Assembly: GCA_037962975.1 (NCBI GenBank)
Contig: CM075670.1
Coordinates: forward strand, 151,966,501 to 152,030,500
Direction of reading: 5' to 3'
Length of the DNA: 64,000 bases
From: Clitoria ternatea
Lineage: Eukaryota > Streptophyta > Magnoliopsida > Fabales > Fabaceae
Part shown: in pieces, positions 36,469 to 47,930 of the stretch
How positions within the stretch are numbered: the first letter of the stretch is position 1
How the letters are laid out: every line of letters starts with the position of its first letter
Translations under genes and position numbers: made by a program
Notes under the pieces: generated by a model
What the model was told of the DNA's origin: nothing
The model's database searches: none
Seen by the model: the letters and a program-made list of their open reading frames with translations, nothing else

Positions 36469-37365
36469 TTAATCAGGTGGTTTCCCAATATTCTTTGAGG
36501 AATCACCTGTCTTTTTCTTCCTTCTTCTTTTTCTCCGATGCCTAATTACCTGTTTTTCATCTTTCAAAGCATCGGTTAATTTAAAACAATTTAATTGATT
36601 GGGAAGAGATATACCTGGTTCGGTCGAAAGGTAAACCTTTGCCTCATTACTTATCCTGAGGTGTTCATGAGCACTGAAGCTTACCTCTTCTTCATAAACT
36701 TTGACTGCAACCATACTTTGATCAACATCCACTTTGATTTTTGCAGTCTTCATGAAAGGTCTTCCTAGGATCAGGGGGATCTCAGTATCCTCCTTCATAT
36801 CCAGTACCATAAAGTCAACTTTGAAGTGGTACTTGTCAACCTTTACTAACACATCTTCCACAATCCCTACAGGCTTTTTGACAGAGCGATCCGCAAACTG
36901 TAATTCTGTCTTTGCTTCTTTTAGCTCATATTCACCAATGCGTTTTATTAAATCTAGAGGTATCAAGTTGATGTTAGCCCCTAAATCTAATAACGCATTC
37001 CTGATGTTGATATTTCCGATTGTTACAGGAATGGTGAAACTCCCCGGATCTTTACATTTTTTCGGGGTTATACAGTTTGTTTCTTGCTCTGTATCTCTTT
37101 GCATATTTTTTTCTTTTTCATTTTTTTCATTTTTTTCTATTTTTTCACTTTCTTTTTCTTTTTCTTCTTTCTTTTTCTCACTCTTTTTTTTACAATCAAT
37201 TTTTACAACATCAATAGAAACAGCATTACATTGTTCCCTTGGGTTTTGAGTGTTTGCAGAAAACCCAGAACTCTTTAATTCAGCTATTTCTTTTGCGAGC
37301 TGACCCATTTGTATGTCTGATGCTTTTCGGGCAGCTTCATTTGTCTCTACAAACTGCAATAACTG
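36469..37365 (-). CDS. Aspartic protease region of element F (after in-frame stop)
   Basis: This frame directly continues gag after a single TAA. It has a lysine/glutamate-rich linker, then a retroviral-type aspartic protease with LLDLGANINLIPLDLI (the DLGA form of the active site usual in this lineage) and the flap and C-terminal landmark ILGRPFMKTAK. It matures Gag after assembly. The frame ends at 36469 without reverse transcriptase. Expression would need readthrough of the TAA at 37366-37368 or internal initiation. No good ATG lies at its start. Confidence 0.8.
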   Translation of the reverse strand, partial: QLLQFVETNEAARKASDIQMGQLAKEIAELKSSGFSANTQNPREQCNAVSIDVVKIDCKKKSEKKKEEKEKESEKIEKNEKNEKEKNMQRDTEQETNCITPKKCKDPGSFTIPVTIGNINIRNALLDLGANINLIPLDLIKRIGEYELKEAKTELQFADRSVKKPVGIVEDVLVKVDKYHFKVDFMVLDMKEDTEIPLILGRPFMKTAKIKVDVDQSMVAVKVYEEEVSFSAHEHLRISNEAKVYLSTEPGISLPNQLNCFKLTDALKDEKQVIRHRRKRRRKKKTGDSSKNIGKPPD

Positions 37366-37368
37366 TTA
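37366..37368 (-). promoter_or_regulatory. Candidate readthrough stop codon between gag and pro
   Basis: The minus strand reads TAA CAG TTA. This matches the stop-CAR-YYA context known to promote readthrough in tobamoviruses and reported for the soybean retroelement SIRE1. The frame is open on both sides. Confidence 0.5.
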
Positions 37369-38589
37369 AATAGCTTCCTCTATTCTTGTCAACCTTGCAT
37401 TGTCAGTTTGTTGTTGCTTGAATTGATTGTTAGGAGGTCTGTTGGAAGGTCCAGTGTCCTGTCTCCAGCCAATATTCTGATTTTGCCAACCCTGCAGGTA
37501 ATTGTTAGGAAAAGAATTTCCATGATTAAAAGGATAATTACCTAAGGGTGCTCTTTGATGGTTCATGAAATTGGCTTGCTCTTGCTCATTTCCACAGTAA
37601 CCACATGGTTGTTCTCCCATGCAGTGCGTACATGCTTTAAGTTGAGCAGGGGGTGGTGATGCTACTTGAGCAATTTGAAGTTTTTCCAATTGCTTGCTCA
37701 TAACTTCAATTTGTTGAGTCAGTAATTTTTGCTGAGCCAACACTGCATCATTTACTCCCAATTCGAGCATTCCTGGCTTCCTTTGCATATTACCTCTTTC
37801 ATGCTTTGCTTGTCGGTCACTAATAGCCATTGATTCCAATATTTCTATGGCTTCTTCCACAGTCTTGTTCATTAAAGAACCACCTGCACAAGCATCTAAC
37901 ATCATCTTGAACTGAGGCAATAAACCATGGTAAACGATTCTTACCTTCTCGGCATCGTTCAGGTTGTGGTTTGGGCATTTTCTCAAGAGTGCCTTGAATC
38001 GTTCCCATGTTTCTCCTAATGATTCATCATTATTTTGAGAAAAAGAGTGTATGGCTGTCATTGCTTCAAAATATTTTGAAGGAGAATAAAATCTTTCCAA
38101 AAATTTTCTTTCAACATCGGACCAGTTTGCAAAACTACCCGGTGGACAAGATTTAAACCATTCTTTTGCTTTCCCAATCAATGAAAAAGGAAAGAGTCTC
38201 ATGTAAACAGACTCTTCTTGATTGGGTTCAAAACCAATTGTGCTGCATAACTCATAAAAAACAGTTAAATGTTCATATGGTTCTTCATGATTTAAACCAG
38301 CAAATTGGTTGTTTTGAATAATATTTAAAGTGGCAGGTTTAATTTCCACTGGTAAAACTGGTCCTTGAAACATTCCCGAAACTTGGGGTGGACCATTTAT
38401 AGCAGCAAACTGTCCCAATGTTCTCCTTTCAGCAGCCATATTTGAATTTTCAAAAATTTTTGAAGTAGAAGAAGAATTAGTTTGTGTTTTAGATTTCAAA
38501 GACTTGATTTTCTTTACAAACCTTTCTATCTCAGGATCAAAATAAATTTTACCTGTGGTAGATCGAGTTTGCATACACAAACTAAACAA
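37366..38589 (-). CDS. Gag of element F (407 aa)
   Basis: Retrotransposon capsid protein. The Ty3/gypsy gag core is at about residues 95-230 (EPYEHLTVFYELC; AKEWFKSCPPGSFANWSDVE; FLERFYSP; SFSQNNDESLGETWERFKAL). A cysteine cluster CTHCMGEQPCGYC near residue 330 takes the place of a classical CCHC knuckle, followed by an Asn/Gln-rich tail. The start could be the first Met or MQTRSTTGK six codons in. It ends at TAA 37366-37368, and the protease continues in the same frame. A broken relative is at 1-1745. Confidence 0.9.
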   Translation of the reverse strand: MFSLCMQTRSTTGKIYFDPEIERFVKKIKSLKSKTQTNSSSTSKIFENSNMAAERRTLGQFAAINGPPQVSGMFQGPVLPVEIKPATLNIIQNNQFAGLNHEEPYEHLTVFYELCSTIGFEPNQEESVYMRLFPFSLIGKAKEWFKSCPPGSFANWSDVERKFLERFYSPSKYFEAMTAIHSFSQNNDESLGETWERFKALLRKCPNHNLNDAEKVRIVYHGLLPQFKMMLDACAGGSLMNKTVEEAIEILESMAISDRQAKHERGNMQRKPGMLELGVNDAVLAQQKLLTQQIEVMSKQLEKLQIAQVASPPPAQLKACTHCMGEQPCGYCGNEQEQANFMNHQRAPLGNYPFNHGNSFPNNYLQGWQNQNIGWRQDTGPSNRPPNNQFKQQQTDNARLTRIEEAI

Positions 38590-38696
38590 AGAAAGTTAGT
38601 GTAATAATGATAAGAAAATAAATAAAAAAATTATCTAAGGTAAAAAAATATTTACCACGGTAATTAAAATTTTACTGTTTTACTGAAACAATTCAA

Positions 38697-38714
38697 TCCC
38701 CGGCAACGGCGCCA
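38697..38714 (-). other. Primer-binding site of element F
   Basis: Reverse complement TGGCGCCGTTGCCGGGGA, matching the tRNA-Asp-type primer site of Athila-like elements, separated from the 5' LTR by the 7-base spacer 38715-38721. Confidence 0.92.
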
Positions 38715-38721
38715 GAAAACT

Positions 38722-40271
38722 TGTTGGCCCGTCGGTTGTAACCGGGCTTTGTGAATTGGCAAGCGCACCAATCGTTTGTAGTTTTCGAAATTTAGATATC
38801 GTTCCACTGGGATTGAAAGTCCAATAACAACAGTAATCTTCTATTTACTATGGTAAATATGAAGGAAATTATGAACAAAAGAATGATTTATGTACAGTTT
38901 ATACAATATTCACAAGATAGCATGGTTGAGTGATTCATAGGATAAAAAGAAAATAAAATCTATCTAAAAAGTTGAGTTGTAACCTAGAATAGGTAAGATA
39001 CTTGAGATAAACACAGATAAACAAATTATGTTGGAAATTGGATCCCTAATCTAGAATAACAATGAGGAACTCAAAACATGCATGTTTAATCATCAAGTTT
39101 CATGTCATTGCAGCTTAAAATCATTATAACCGATCCCTCGTGATATAAATTCTAAGAATTCACCGTAAAGTCCGATCCCTCGTGAGCTTTCTCAGTAAAA
39201 ACTTGCATTAAGACCTGGCCTTATGGCAACAATGGTTAACAACCCCTATAGAATTGAGATACCAAGGGTATTCCAACTTTTTACTTTCGTCAAAACAAGT
39301 TTCAATACGGCATAAATAATCATTCTCCCGTTTGACATTTACACTAATAAAACCAGTTTCGATACACATGAAAATCATTCTCCCGTTTGACGTTCATATT
39401 AATAAAAGGTTGAAATACTAACATGGACTTGAATCATAAACATGCAGAGGTCGAATTCACAACATTATACTCAATAGATTAGTTCACCAATTCCAGCATA
39501 AACAGATTAGTTACACATGGTAAAAGTAAAAACAACACTTACAGAGTTTGACATTACGAAGAAGACGATGGAAACTTCACGATACAACGATCACAATACA
39601 CCGAAACACACTCAAGTATCTAGAAAACTATTCTAGAACTACAACTCACAAAAGAAGTACTCAAAGTCGAGCACAAGAGAGAAGAGAAGAGAAGTGTATG
39701 GAATAGGATGCTATGAATGGTGTTGGATGGCCCTATTTATAGGGCTGAGCAAGGGTGCTGACGCTACGCGTCCCTGTGACGCTACGCGTCAGATCCCTGA
39801 CTCAGCCTCCATTAAACACTTGATAATGGCCACTTTCAATAATTAATCTTGATCATGCCTGGCCACTTGGACATGTTTCCACGAGTTTTTGGCCATTTAT
39901 GCTGATTGGGGTGGCCCTTGGGCTGAGTGGAGTGCCCATTATTGGGTCCAAGTGGGGTGGTTGGCCAAAAGTAGGAGTGGAGACCACGCAGCACTGACGC
40001 TACGCGTGGCTGTGATGCGTAGCGTCAGCATCAAAAATAGCACTTGATGCTACGCGTGGGGTGAGGCTACGCGTCAGCTCCTCCAGTGTAATTTTCTCTT
40101 GTTTTCTTAACTTTTTCACTGCAAAACTAGAGAAAATTGATCAAGGGCAGATTATTTCCAACAACATTCATTTATTGAATTTAAATCCTAATTTTCTAAC
40201 AAATTAAACTAATTTTTATAATTTTTATGAAATTTTTATTTTAGATTTTATTAAAAATTTGAGGACTAACA
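38722..40271 (-). repeat. 5' LTR of element F
   Basis: 1550 bp, nearly identical to 31294-32843. The differences I noticed are single bases (for example A to G in the CCAACATAAAC phrase, and GATTTC versus GTTTTC). Minus-strand TATA box at 39734-39741; motif array at 39758-40080. Confidence 0.93.
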
Positions 40272-41841
40272 TTTATCAGGTTGAGAACAAGGAGAATTGG
40301 TAGTGGTTTCTAGAGTTCTACATGCAGATGTAGGTGACTATAAGGAGAAGAGGCTCACTTTTATGAGTGACATGCAAAAGGTATATACACTATTGTTGAT
40401 TTGCTTTATTTTTTGTTTTTTATAGCTAACCCTCACTTTCACTTTCATGTTAACATTTGTTTTTTGTTACTTATAGGGACTGATACCTGCACTTCAGGAA
40501 GTGATGCCTAGTATACCACACATTCTGTGTGTGGCACCTATGGCGAAACTTTTCAAAAAAATGGAGGGGGAAGAAGCTTAGGGCCCTTTTGTGGTAGCGG
40601 ACAGATCAACAACACCAAATGAGTTTGAAAAAAGCATAGTGAAAATAAGGATGGTAAATGACAAGGTATGAGCCTATTTGTGCAGGTTCCCAAAGGAGTC
40701 TTGGAGCGAGGCATTTTTTGATGAAGACTACAAGGTAGACAATATCACAAATAACAATTGTGAAGTCCTGAACTCCGAACTTGTGCATGCCAGGTGTAAG
40801 CCAATTGTGACAATGCTGAAAGAGGTCAGGACATATCTTATGATCACCATGGGTAATCATAAGCTGAAATTATCAGGCCACCTTGGAAAGTTACCCCTAA
40901 CTCAACAAAGTAGACTGGAGAAACAAAAGTCTGCAAGTAACAATTGGACAGTAGTGTGGACAGATAATTTATTATATGCTTATAAGGTTATGATTGTTTT
41001 TTCTTTTTTCCCATGTAATGTATCTGACTATATTTATGTTTTCTGACTAGGTGATGGTGGTGTTGAAAAGTATAAAGTTAGTTATTTTCCAGACAAGTTG
41101 TCTCTAAACTTGGGAACCCAACAGTGCACTTGTAGAGTATGGCAGCTGACAGGTATGATTTTGTATTTACTGTTTAAGTGGTTTAAGTATATTACCCTAA
41201 ACTTGCAATAGTTCATTGTTTCATGACAGGTATGTCATGCAAACATGCATGTGCAACCATAACACATAAAGGAGAAAGAGCAGAGGATCATTGTCATGTT
41301 GGGCTCACCATGGCAGCTTGGCATGCAACTTATGAACACCATATTGAATCAGTCCCCAAGTCAGAATTTTGGGAAAAGACAACCTATGTCCCACTAGTAC
41401 CACCTACCATATAAAGGACCATTAGGAGACCTAAAAAATAGAGAAGGAAGACAGGTGATAAGACCATGGACTTAACTGCAGATGACAAAAACAACCCAAC
41501 AAAGAAGATGAAAAGGAAGCTGTAACCTAGAAATGTGGTGAGTTGTGGTCAGGTAGGACATAGGAAGCTGTCATGCCTAGTTGCCAAAGAAGAAAAGAGA
41601 AAGGCTCAGTCTCAAAATCTAATTGAGGCAGCCAACCCAAGCAACCCTACATCTCAACAAACCCAGGAAGTGATTGATATTACTGTCTCCTAGCCATTGT
41701 CTCAAACTGAATCTACCACTCTTGTGAGGAGGAGTCCTAGGTTGGCAGCCTCCGCCATATCTCCATAACCTGCCACAACTATAACCTCACCATCCAACAA
41801 GCTGTATAATTTGATAAGGAAGCTGCCCATCATGAAACCAT

Positions 41842-41921
41842 GACAATTGAAATGAGATTGTACTTCTGTTTTTGAATTGACAATTAAAAGAAAATTGTAC
41901 TCCTATTTTTGAATTGACAAT
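41842..41921 (+). repeat. 37-bp minisatellite interrupted by element E
   Basis: Two 37-bp units start GACAATTGAAATGAG (41842) and GACAATTAAAAGAAA (41879). A third starts at 41916 and continues after the insertion at 51914. This supports the target site deduced for element E. Confidence 0.8.
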
Positions 41922-42117
41922 TATAACAGCCCAGTTTTTAGTAGCTGTCTTAATCTTGTAAATTTTGAAGTATGGAAGTTCTGTAAGTAGTAATAAGTAA
42001 ATAAAATACCCGCAGGTAGTCTATAATATCCCAAAAATTTCATTCTTGAGTATAATCATGGAAATTGTCTAGGCCATTAATGATATTATCCAATTTCTGA
42101 GTGAATAAAGTCTAAAA

Positions 42118-43290
42118 TAAGACTTTCCGAGTGAATAAAAGACCTATTTCCAAGTGAAGGTTATGACCGTGAGAAATTCTGAGTGAAGGTTGAAATTCCG
42201 AGTGAAGGTTATGTCTTCCGAGTGAGTCATGACCGAGAAAACCACTTCCAAGTGGAGTCCTGGCCTCGAAGACATTTCTGAGTGAAGTGTGTTCGAGAGA
42301 ACCACTTCTGGGTGAAAGGTCCGAGTGACTCGTCTCCGAGTGACTAGTTTCCGAGTTAAACATCTTGGAGTGACTCAATTCCGAGTCAAATTGCTTAGAA
42401 TGACTCGTTTCCGAAGTCAAATGTCTTCGAATGACTCATTTCCGAGTCAAATGTCTCCAAGTGATTCACTTCTGAGAGAAGTATTTTTGAATGAAAACTG
42501 ACTTTGAACAAGTACCTTTCAGTCATATATATCCGAGTGGATGATAACCGAGTGAATCATTTCCAGTGAGAGTATATCTGGATAGAGACTATAACTCCGA
42601 GTGATCTATGTCCGAGACAGGATCTTTCGAGTGAGGATGTGGATATAATTTCGAATGAAAGGTCTCCAAGTGTGATATTCCTGGCAGTGGAGTTCCGAGT
42701 GGGAATTTCCGAGTTAAGTGTAACTCGTTCCGAGTGGAGTGCCTCCGAGTGTACAATTCTGAGTGGGATGGTACCGTTAGGGGTATACGGTGTGAGTCTG
42801 TCCAGAAGTACTCTGCAATAACTTCGCCCGAGTGAAAGACTTAGTGCTAGGAAGCCTCGCTCGAGTGAAGTAGAAAGGAGTCAGTTTTGGAGAAATTTAC
42901 CGAGTGACAGACCGAGCGAGAGATGGTCGGTCTTGGAATTGTTTAGCCGAGTGAAGGACCAATCAGGAGATGAGTCGATTTTGAAACGATTTGTCGAGTG
43001 AAAGACCGATCGAGTGATGAGTCAGTTTTGGAATAGTTTGCCGAGTGATAGACCGAGCGAGTGTGGAGTCGATCTGGAATGATTTAGCCGAATGAAAGAT
43101 CGAATAAGAGAGGAATCGGTTCTGGATGAGTCCGGGTGAGACATTTCCGACTGAGTCATCTCCAAGGAAGGAAAAGCCGACCAAGTGTTTCAAGCAGAAA
43201 CACTTTCGAGTGAAATCCCTCCCGAGTGAAGCTATTCTGAACGAGAGACTCTGATGGAAACTCTCAGAAAAGAGATGAGCCGAACCAGTC
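42118..43290 (+). repeat. CCGAGTGA dispersed motif array (5' LTR copy)
   Basis: Several dozen copies of CCGAGTGA or one-base variants (TCGAGTGA, CCAAGTGA, CTGAGTGA) occupy about 1.2 kb at irregular spacing, almost all in the plus orientation. Frequent contexts are TTTCCGAGTGA and GACCGAGCGAG. The matching array in the 3' LTR is at 48150-49345. Many variants look like C-to-T or G-to-A changes at the CG. Confidence 0.9.
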
Positions 43291-45026
43291 AGAATTGATA
43301 GGGGACTAATCAATGGAAACCGACTGGAACAGGGCTGAGACCGTGACGTCATTCCTAACCAAAAGGTTTGCTCATGCTATTGATCGGTCGGCTGGTTCAC
43401 ACAAATCTGAGTGTGTTACCATGGACGAGCCACCTGCAGGGAAACTTGCACCTTTTTACTCCAATCATAGCATCTTTTATATATTTTAATATATTTACTT
43501 CAATCATGCAAAGCTCTAGTAGGTAGGCGGCGGTAAAGGACAACAATATAGCTCACTTTCTTATCTAAACCTCTATTATTACCACAATCAATGCACCTAA
43601 CCTCTAGTCACGAAAAAGCTTGTCCCCCACTTATCTTGTACATTATTAAATCAATACCACACCTTTTCCAAGTCTGAATTCTCAGAACAACAAAAATTAG
43701 TAAAAGTCTCTCTTTCTCATTTCCTTCTCTACGTATAAGTCACTCTGATTCGAAGCTAGAACAGTAAGAAGAAAATGCTTTTCAATCAATCTAAGACCCT
43801 TCATCAAGGTAAGAGGGGATAGGGTTGTGAATAATTATGGAATGGGTAGAATTGTATGCTGATTCTAGGATTCCAGAATTATTTTTGTAACTTGTTGCTC
43901 AATTTTAAAGCTGAAAACATGTGAATTTGATTCTGACTTCTTTATCAAAGTTGTAGATCTTTTTGTTATGTGAAATTTGAGACTTGAACTAACGGATGTG
44001 GATATGTATAGCATGAGTTATAGCCAAAATACTACAGCATGTCTGTTTGGAATATGTATCTTCTATTTTGCGTATATATTAATATTCTGGGAATTATACA
44101 TATGTTTTTAGACTTTGATGTTTGTACAAAAGTTGTAGATATTTATGTTATGGATCTATAGAAAGTGGTTTCAAGGTAAAAGGATATTTGTAGCTATAGT
44201 TATGCCTAAAATACCAAAGTATGTTCATGCTGAAAATCTGTTGACATAAATTACGAATTGTATTTTTAAAACTGGGAATTTTGTGATTAGAATTAGTGTT
44301 TAGTGTCTTCATAAAAGTTTTAGATATTTGTGTTATGAGTAATTTAGAACTGGTCCCATGTCAAAATTATTTTTGTAGCTCCAGAAACGTTGAAAATACC
44401 AACATATGTACGTTTTGTTACTTTCTTTAAGATGGTTTAGTATACTGTGATTTTGTGATGTTTCTGTTTGGAATTTGAAATTATGGTCTTCATGAAAGTT
44501 GTAGATAATTTTGTTATGGAACTACAGAAAGTGGAATTACTTAAAAAAGATTTGATTTGCTCACGTTATGGTTGTTTTACTAACGTATGTTGTTGTTATA
44601 AAATGCTGAAACTTTCCTATAATGGTTATTATGGATGAAAATGATATTTTTCATATGAGTAATGATCTATTATTGAATTATTGAGGCATTATTGATTATT
44701 GTGGATGTTAATGAGTGTCTTATACATGATATATAGTATGTATATCTTTGTCATGAATATTTATGAATGACTAAATCAATGTATACATGAATGCCTTATG
44801 GTTATTGAGATATGATCCATGATTCTAAAAATTATTATATGTGATGTGTCCTCTGAGGACTTATGGTTTTCCAAGTAATTATGGAAATATTGATATCATG
44901 GTATGTTAAATCGATAAAGAGAATTAAAGGCATTCATGCATCATAAGCATTTGGACTCACCATGGAATTTAGGGGTTCCATGATTGCCTACCCTGGTGGG
45001 GGGTTACTCTATGGTGAGTTAAAGCC

Positions 45027-45144
45027 TTATTTTCGCAGGAGCCATGAGGTTGTAGGGATTCATGGTTATGCAAATTCCTACTTGTGTACTTATTTTCACA
45101 GGAGCCATGAGGTGTAGGGATTCATGGTTATGCAAATTCCTACT
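45027..45144 (+). repeat. 63-bp minisatellite, two copies (5' LTR)
   Basis: Unit starts TTATTTTCGCAGGAGCCATG and includes GTAGGGATTCATGGTTATGC. Copies begin at 45027 and 45090. Confidence 0.9.
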
Positions 45145-45653
45145 GATGTCTCTATGAGACTTTTTACTGCAGTATTCCCACCAAACCAAAATGGATCCAG
45201 CATGATATCATTTGACTAAGTTAAAGATTTATTAAATATAAATGAACTTGTTTGGCATATTCATCATATCATTATGGTTTGTTGATTGTGTTTGTGCAAT
45301 TTTATTTATTTTATATTTATTCTATATTCTGTCTCACTCTTACATTAATTTTTACAGTGCATGCTACACAGAATGACAAGTGATGCCATTAATGAAGCTT
45401 TATGATTTATTGCTTGGACTTTGGCTTCATTTAAAAATTTAATGGGTTGTTAAAGTTATTATGTACCATGTACTGTAATCTTCTCTATCGTTTCCGCTAT
45501 ATAAATGTTTTATGATTTAATTGTTCACGACTAGTAAGCATGATATTCAGCATTTATCAAATTTTACGTGACTTCAAAATTTAAATTACGAGTTTCAAAA
45601 TGATTCTTTAAACGCGAAAAATTTTGTCAAAAATTTATTGGACGTCACATTGG

Positions 45654-45665
45654 TGGTATCAGAGC
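45654..45665 (+). other. Primer-binding site of element E (initiator tRNA-Met)
   Basis: TGGTATCAGAGC lies four bases after the LTR end. It is the standard site complementary to the initiator methionine tRNA in plant retrotransposons. Confidence 0.92.
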
Positions 45666-45961
45666 ATTTTCAAAAATTCAGGACCAATTACTATGACATG
45701 TATTGTTTCATTGATATACTACATGAATTGTTTGATTACTTGCTTGATAATATGTTAAGTCTGTACTATATGACTTGTGCCTAACTGATAAATTGCAAAC
45801 TGACTTGTTTGATTACTTGCTTGACAATATGTTAAATATGTGTTATATGACTTGTTGCTTAATTGATAAATTGTAGAATACTTATAGTTACGTTATAATA
45901 TTGTAAATATATACGATCTATTTTCCCTTAGAATTAGTATAAACCAAACCACGAATGTAGG

Positions 45962-46530
45962 ATGACAAGAAACAATAACGACGCTATGGCAGCCGCTTTC
46001 AACCATTTGACTGAGGCTTTGGAGAGGCAAAATCAACCAAGAAATACTGGAGAACTTCACAGATTAGATCACTTCTTAAAAAGGAAACCATCACAGTTTA
46101 AAGAAAGGATATAATCTAGAGGTAGCATACCTATGGATTAAGGAAATGGAACGCATTTTTCGAGCCTTACCCTGTTCAGAATTTGAGAAGGTGGAGTATG
46201 CCACAACATGATGATTAAGGAAGCAGAGCACTGGTGGACCCATGCTAGAATCAGGTTAACAACTGATGGACACGCCATCACTTGGGAACGATTCGAGACA
46301 GAATTTCTCGCCAAATACTTCCCTGAAGACATAAGGAGGCAGAAAGAGCAGGAATTCTTTAATTTGAAATAAGGTAATATGACAGTTGGGGAGTACGCTT
46401 CTAAGTTTGATGATTGGCCAAATGTTGTCCCTACTACACCCAAATGGAAAAAGTATAAAGATGCGCAAAAATATTTGAAGGAGGGCTACGACAGGAAATC
46501 CGTCAAATACTATTGGGACTAGAGTTAAAA
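45962..46530 (+). pseudogene. gag pseudogene of element E
   Basis: From the ATG at 45962, MTRNNNDAMAAAFNHLTEAL begins a chromovirus-type gag. Landmarks continue across stops and shifts: FLKRKPSQF, then EAEHWWTHARIRL, ITWERFETEFLAKYFPED, KEQEFFNLK and NMTVGEYASKFDD. There is a stop after FNLK at 46371 and other breaks near 46110-46200. At about 46530 the sequence changes abruptly to material related to the 27634 LTR. The zinc knuckle and everything downstream are lost. Confidence 0.82.
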
Positions 46531-47930
46531 TTATGCCCAGTTAGAATATAGGTGTCAGACCAAGTATCTCCGATTGAGATGCCATTGGTCAGGGCTATTA
46601 AGAATATTATTGGGAATCCAAATCTATATTCGGAATAATTTTTGGATTTAGTATTAAGCCCGAACGGAGATCCTGTTTGTTATAAAATGGGAAATATTTT
46701 TTGACCAAGATATAACTTATTTCCCTCTTTCTCTCCCTCATTTTCATCACTTCTTTTCTCCTCTGCACAAACCCTCTCTTTTCTTCTCTTCTTCTACAAA
46801 GCTCACCATTTTGTGAGTCTCCTTTCCATACTCAACCAACCATGCTTTCTTCTTCTTCATTTTGGAGATGATTCAAATGTTTGAAAACTCTCTATGCTTC
46901 CTTCATTTTCGTGTACATGCTAGGGCTTGGGATAACTTGGAGCTTGAGGTAAAATTTCTATACTCTTTTGTTGTTTTTAGCTCTAGGTTTTGGTTTATAT
47001 GGGGTTAGGAGAGTGCCTTATAAATGGGTTTAGGAATAGGGACCATTTTCATGTAAAACCCAAAAGGTGGGATGTGTTTTATGTGTGTTTTTGGATAGGT
47101 GTGAAATGGTATACGAAAATATCAAGATTTGAGATGGAAGATGATGGCTGTTAATGGTGATTGTTTGATTTTAGTGAAACCCTAACTCTAGGATTTGGGG
47201 GAAAATGAGTAATAATGTTATGAAAAATGATTTTTAGTGAAAACCCATGATAATGTGTGTGGGTGTTGTTAATGATGGAGATTTGTGGTTATTAAAAATG
47301 GTTATTGAGTTTTGATGAAAAACCCTAAGTGTAGTGAGTTGGGGATTTTGGCTAAGTTGATGATTTTGATGACTTTGAATACTCTAGGATGATTATATAT
47401 GAGGAAATAAATGTTTGAAGCATTGGTGTTGATTATTGAGGATTAGGAGAGGAGTGTATACGAGTATGTATATGGTTGGAGGAATTAATTTAGATTGTTG
47501 ATGTTTATGATGATGTTAAAAATAGTTGCAAGCCATTGATAGTGGATTAAGGGAATAAATACTTGAGTTGATGAGTGGGTATGCCACTTTGAAATAGTTG
47601 AATTGGTGATGGTCTTAGATGGAGCCACGAGGCTTATAATGAGTTTGAATAAATCTTGGTGATGGTTGAATGATTCTTGTGATGATTTGGAAGCCTTAAG
47701 GCTAAGGGCCATAGTATTACTGTTGTTAGGTATGGTTAGCCCTTTAAGATTTAAAGAATCTTGGTCTTGGGAGAAGAATTTCCGAAGCCTAACATGAGCG
47801 TGTAAATTGGATTTAGACAAGTATAGGATTGACAATGAGTTGGGGGATGATGCCCTATGATAGTATATTAATAGCATGTATATGTATGTTTATGATAGGA
47901 TTGTGTTCCAGACGATGATGCTGAATGATT
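46531..47930 (+). repeat. LTR-derived fragment inside element E, related to the 27634 LTR
   Basis: From 46552 the phrase GTCAGACCAAGTATCTCC and the next 150 bases closely follow 27813-27960 in the solo LTR 27634-31152, in the same orientation. A CT-rich leader-like block follows (46720-46870). Further right the similarity weakens by eye. No ends or duplication were found, so it may have arrived by recombination and not by a clean insertion. It replaces the pol region. Confidence 0.6.

Larger units (their letters stand above)
31294..40271 (-). mobile_element. Complete Athila-like retrotransposon (element F), non-autonomous
   Basis: Two LTRs of equal length (1550 bp) flank 5.9 kb holding, in minus orientation, primer site, gag, protease and a 435-codon plant-transposon-type protein. 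No reverse transcriptase, RNase H or integrase is present. The flanks TTTGT (31289-31293) and TTTAT (40272-40276) are the target duplication with one change. Removing the element restores the transposase reading NYGVYQVENKENW. By eye the LTRs differ at about eight positions, so the insertion is young. It presumably needs enzymes from a related autonomous element. Confidence 0.93.
24640..41770 (+). pseudogene. MuDR-type MULE transposase, split by three LTR insertions
   Basis: Coding pieces in order: N-terminal MuDR domain (about 24650-25032, FAKNRGYYRLCNIFWHDPRCD); an acidic linker with a basic KKKKKQKRKV signal (25144-25480); the DNA-binding domain (25500-25810, FKHAVKDYNVYLGREF) with an in-frame TAA at 25702; its continuation after a solo LTR (27366-27633); the start of the catalytic domain after the next LTR (31158-31293, CLDGCF with the first acidic residue); the rest after the Athila-like insertion (40272-40380, with TFMSDMQK holding the second Asp; 40477-40985); a SWIM zinc finger CTCRVWQLTG...CKHAC (41110-41260); and a zinc knuckle near 41550. 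Short introns (40381-40476, about 41152-41228) are visible. Several stops in the catalytic part show that it is inactive. Confidence 0.85.
41922..45649 (+). repeat. 5' LTR of element E
   Basis: 3728 bp starting TATAACAGCCC (originally TGTAACAACCC) and ending GGACGTCACA. It contains a CCGAGTGA motif array (42118-43290) and two copies of a 63-bp minisatellite (45027-45144). A TTTTATATATTTTA at about 43473 could be the TATA box, downstream of the motif array. Confidence 0.9.

Noticed and set aside
36734..37249. 171-codon open frame on the plus strand
   Set aside because: Antisense of the protease region, no family resemblance; its composition follows from the K/E-rich linker on the other strand.
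42112..43352. Open frames of 102 and 129 codons on the minus strand (repeated at 48166-49406)
   Set aside because: Produced by the CCGAGTGA motif array (SETSHSE-type repeats); lies in LTR promoter DNA.
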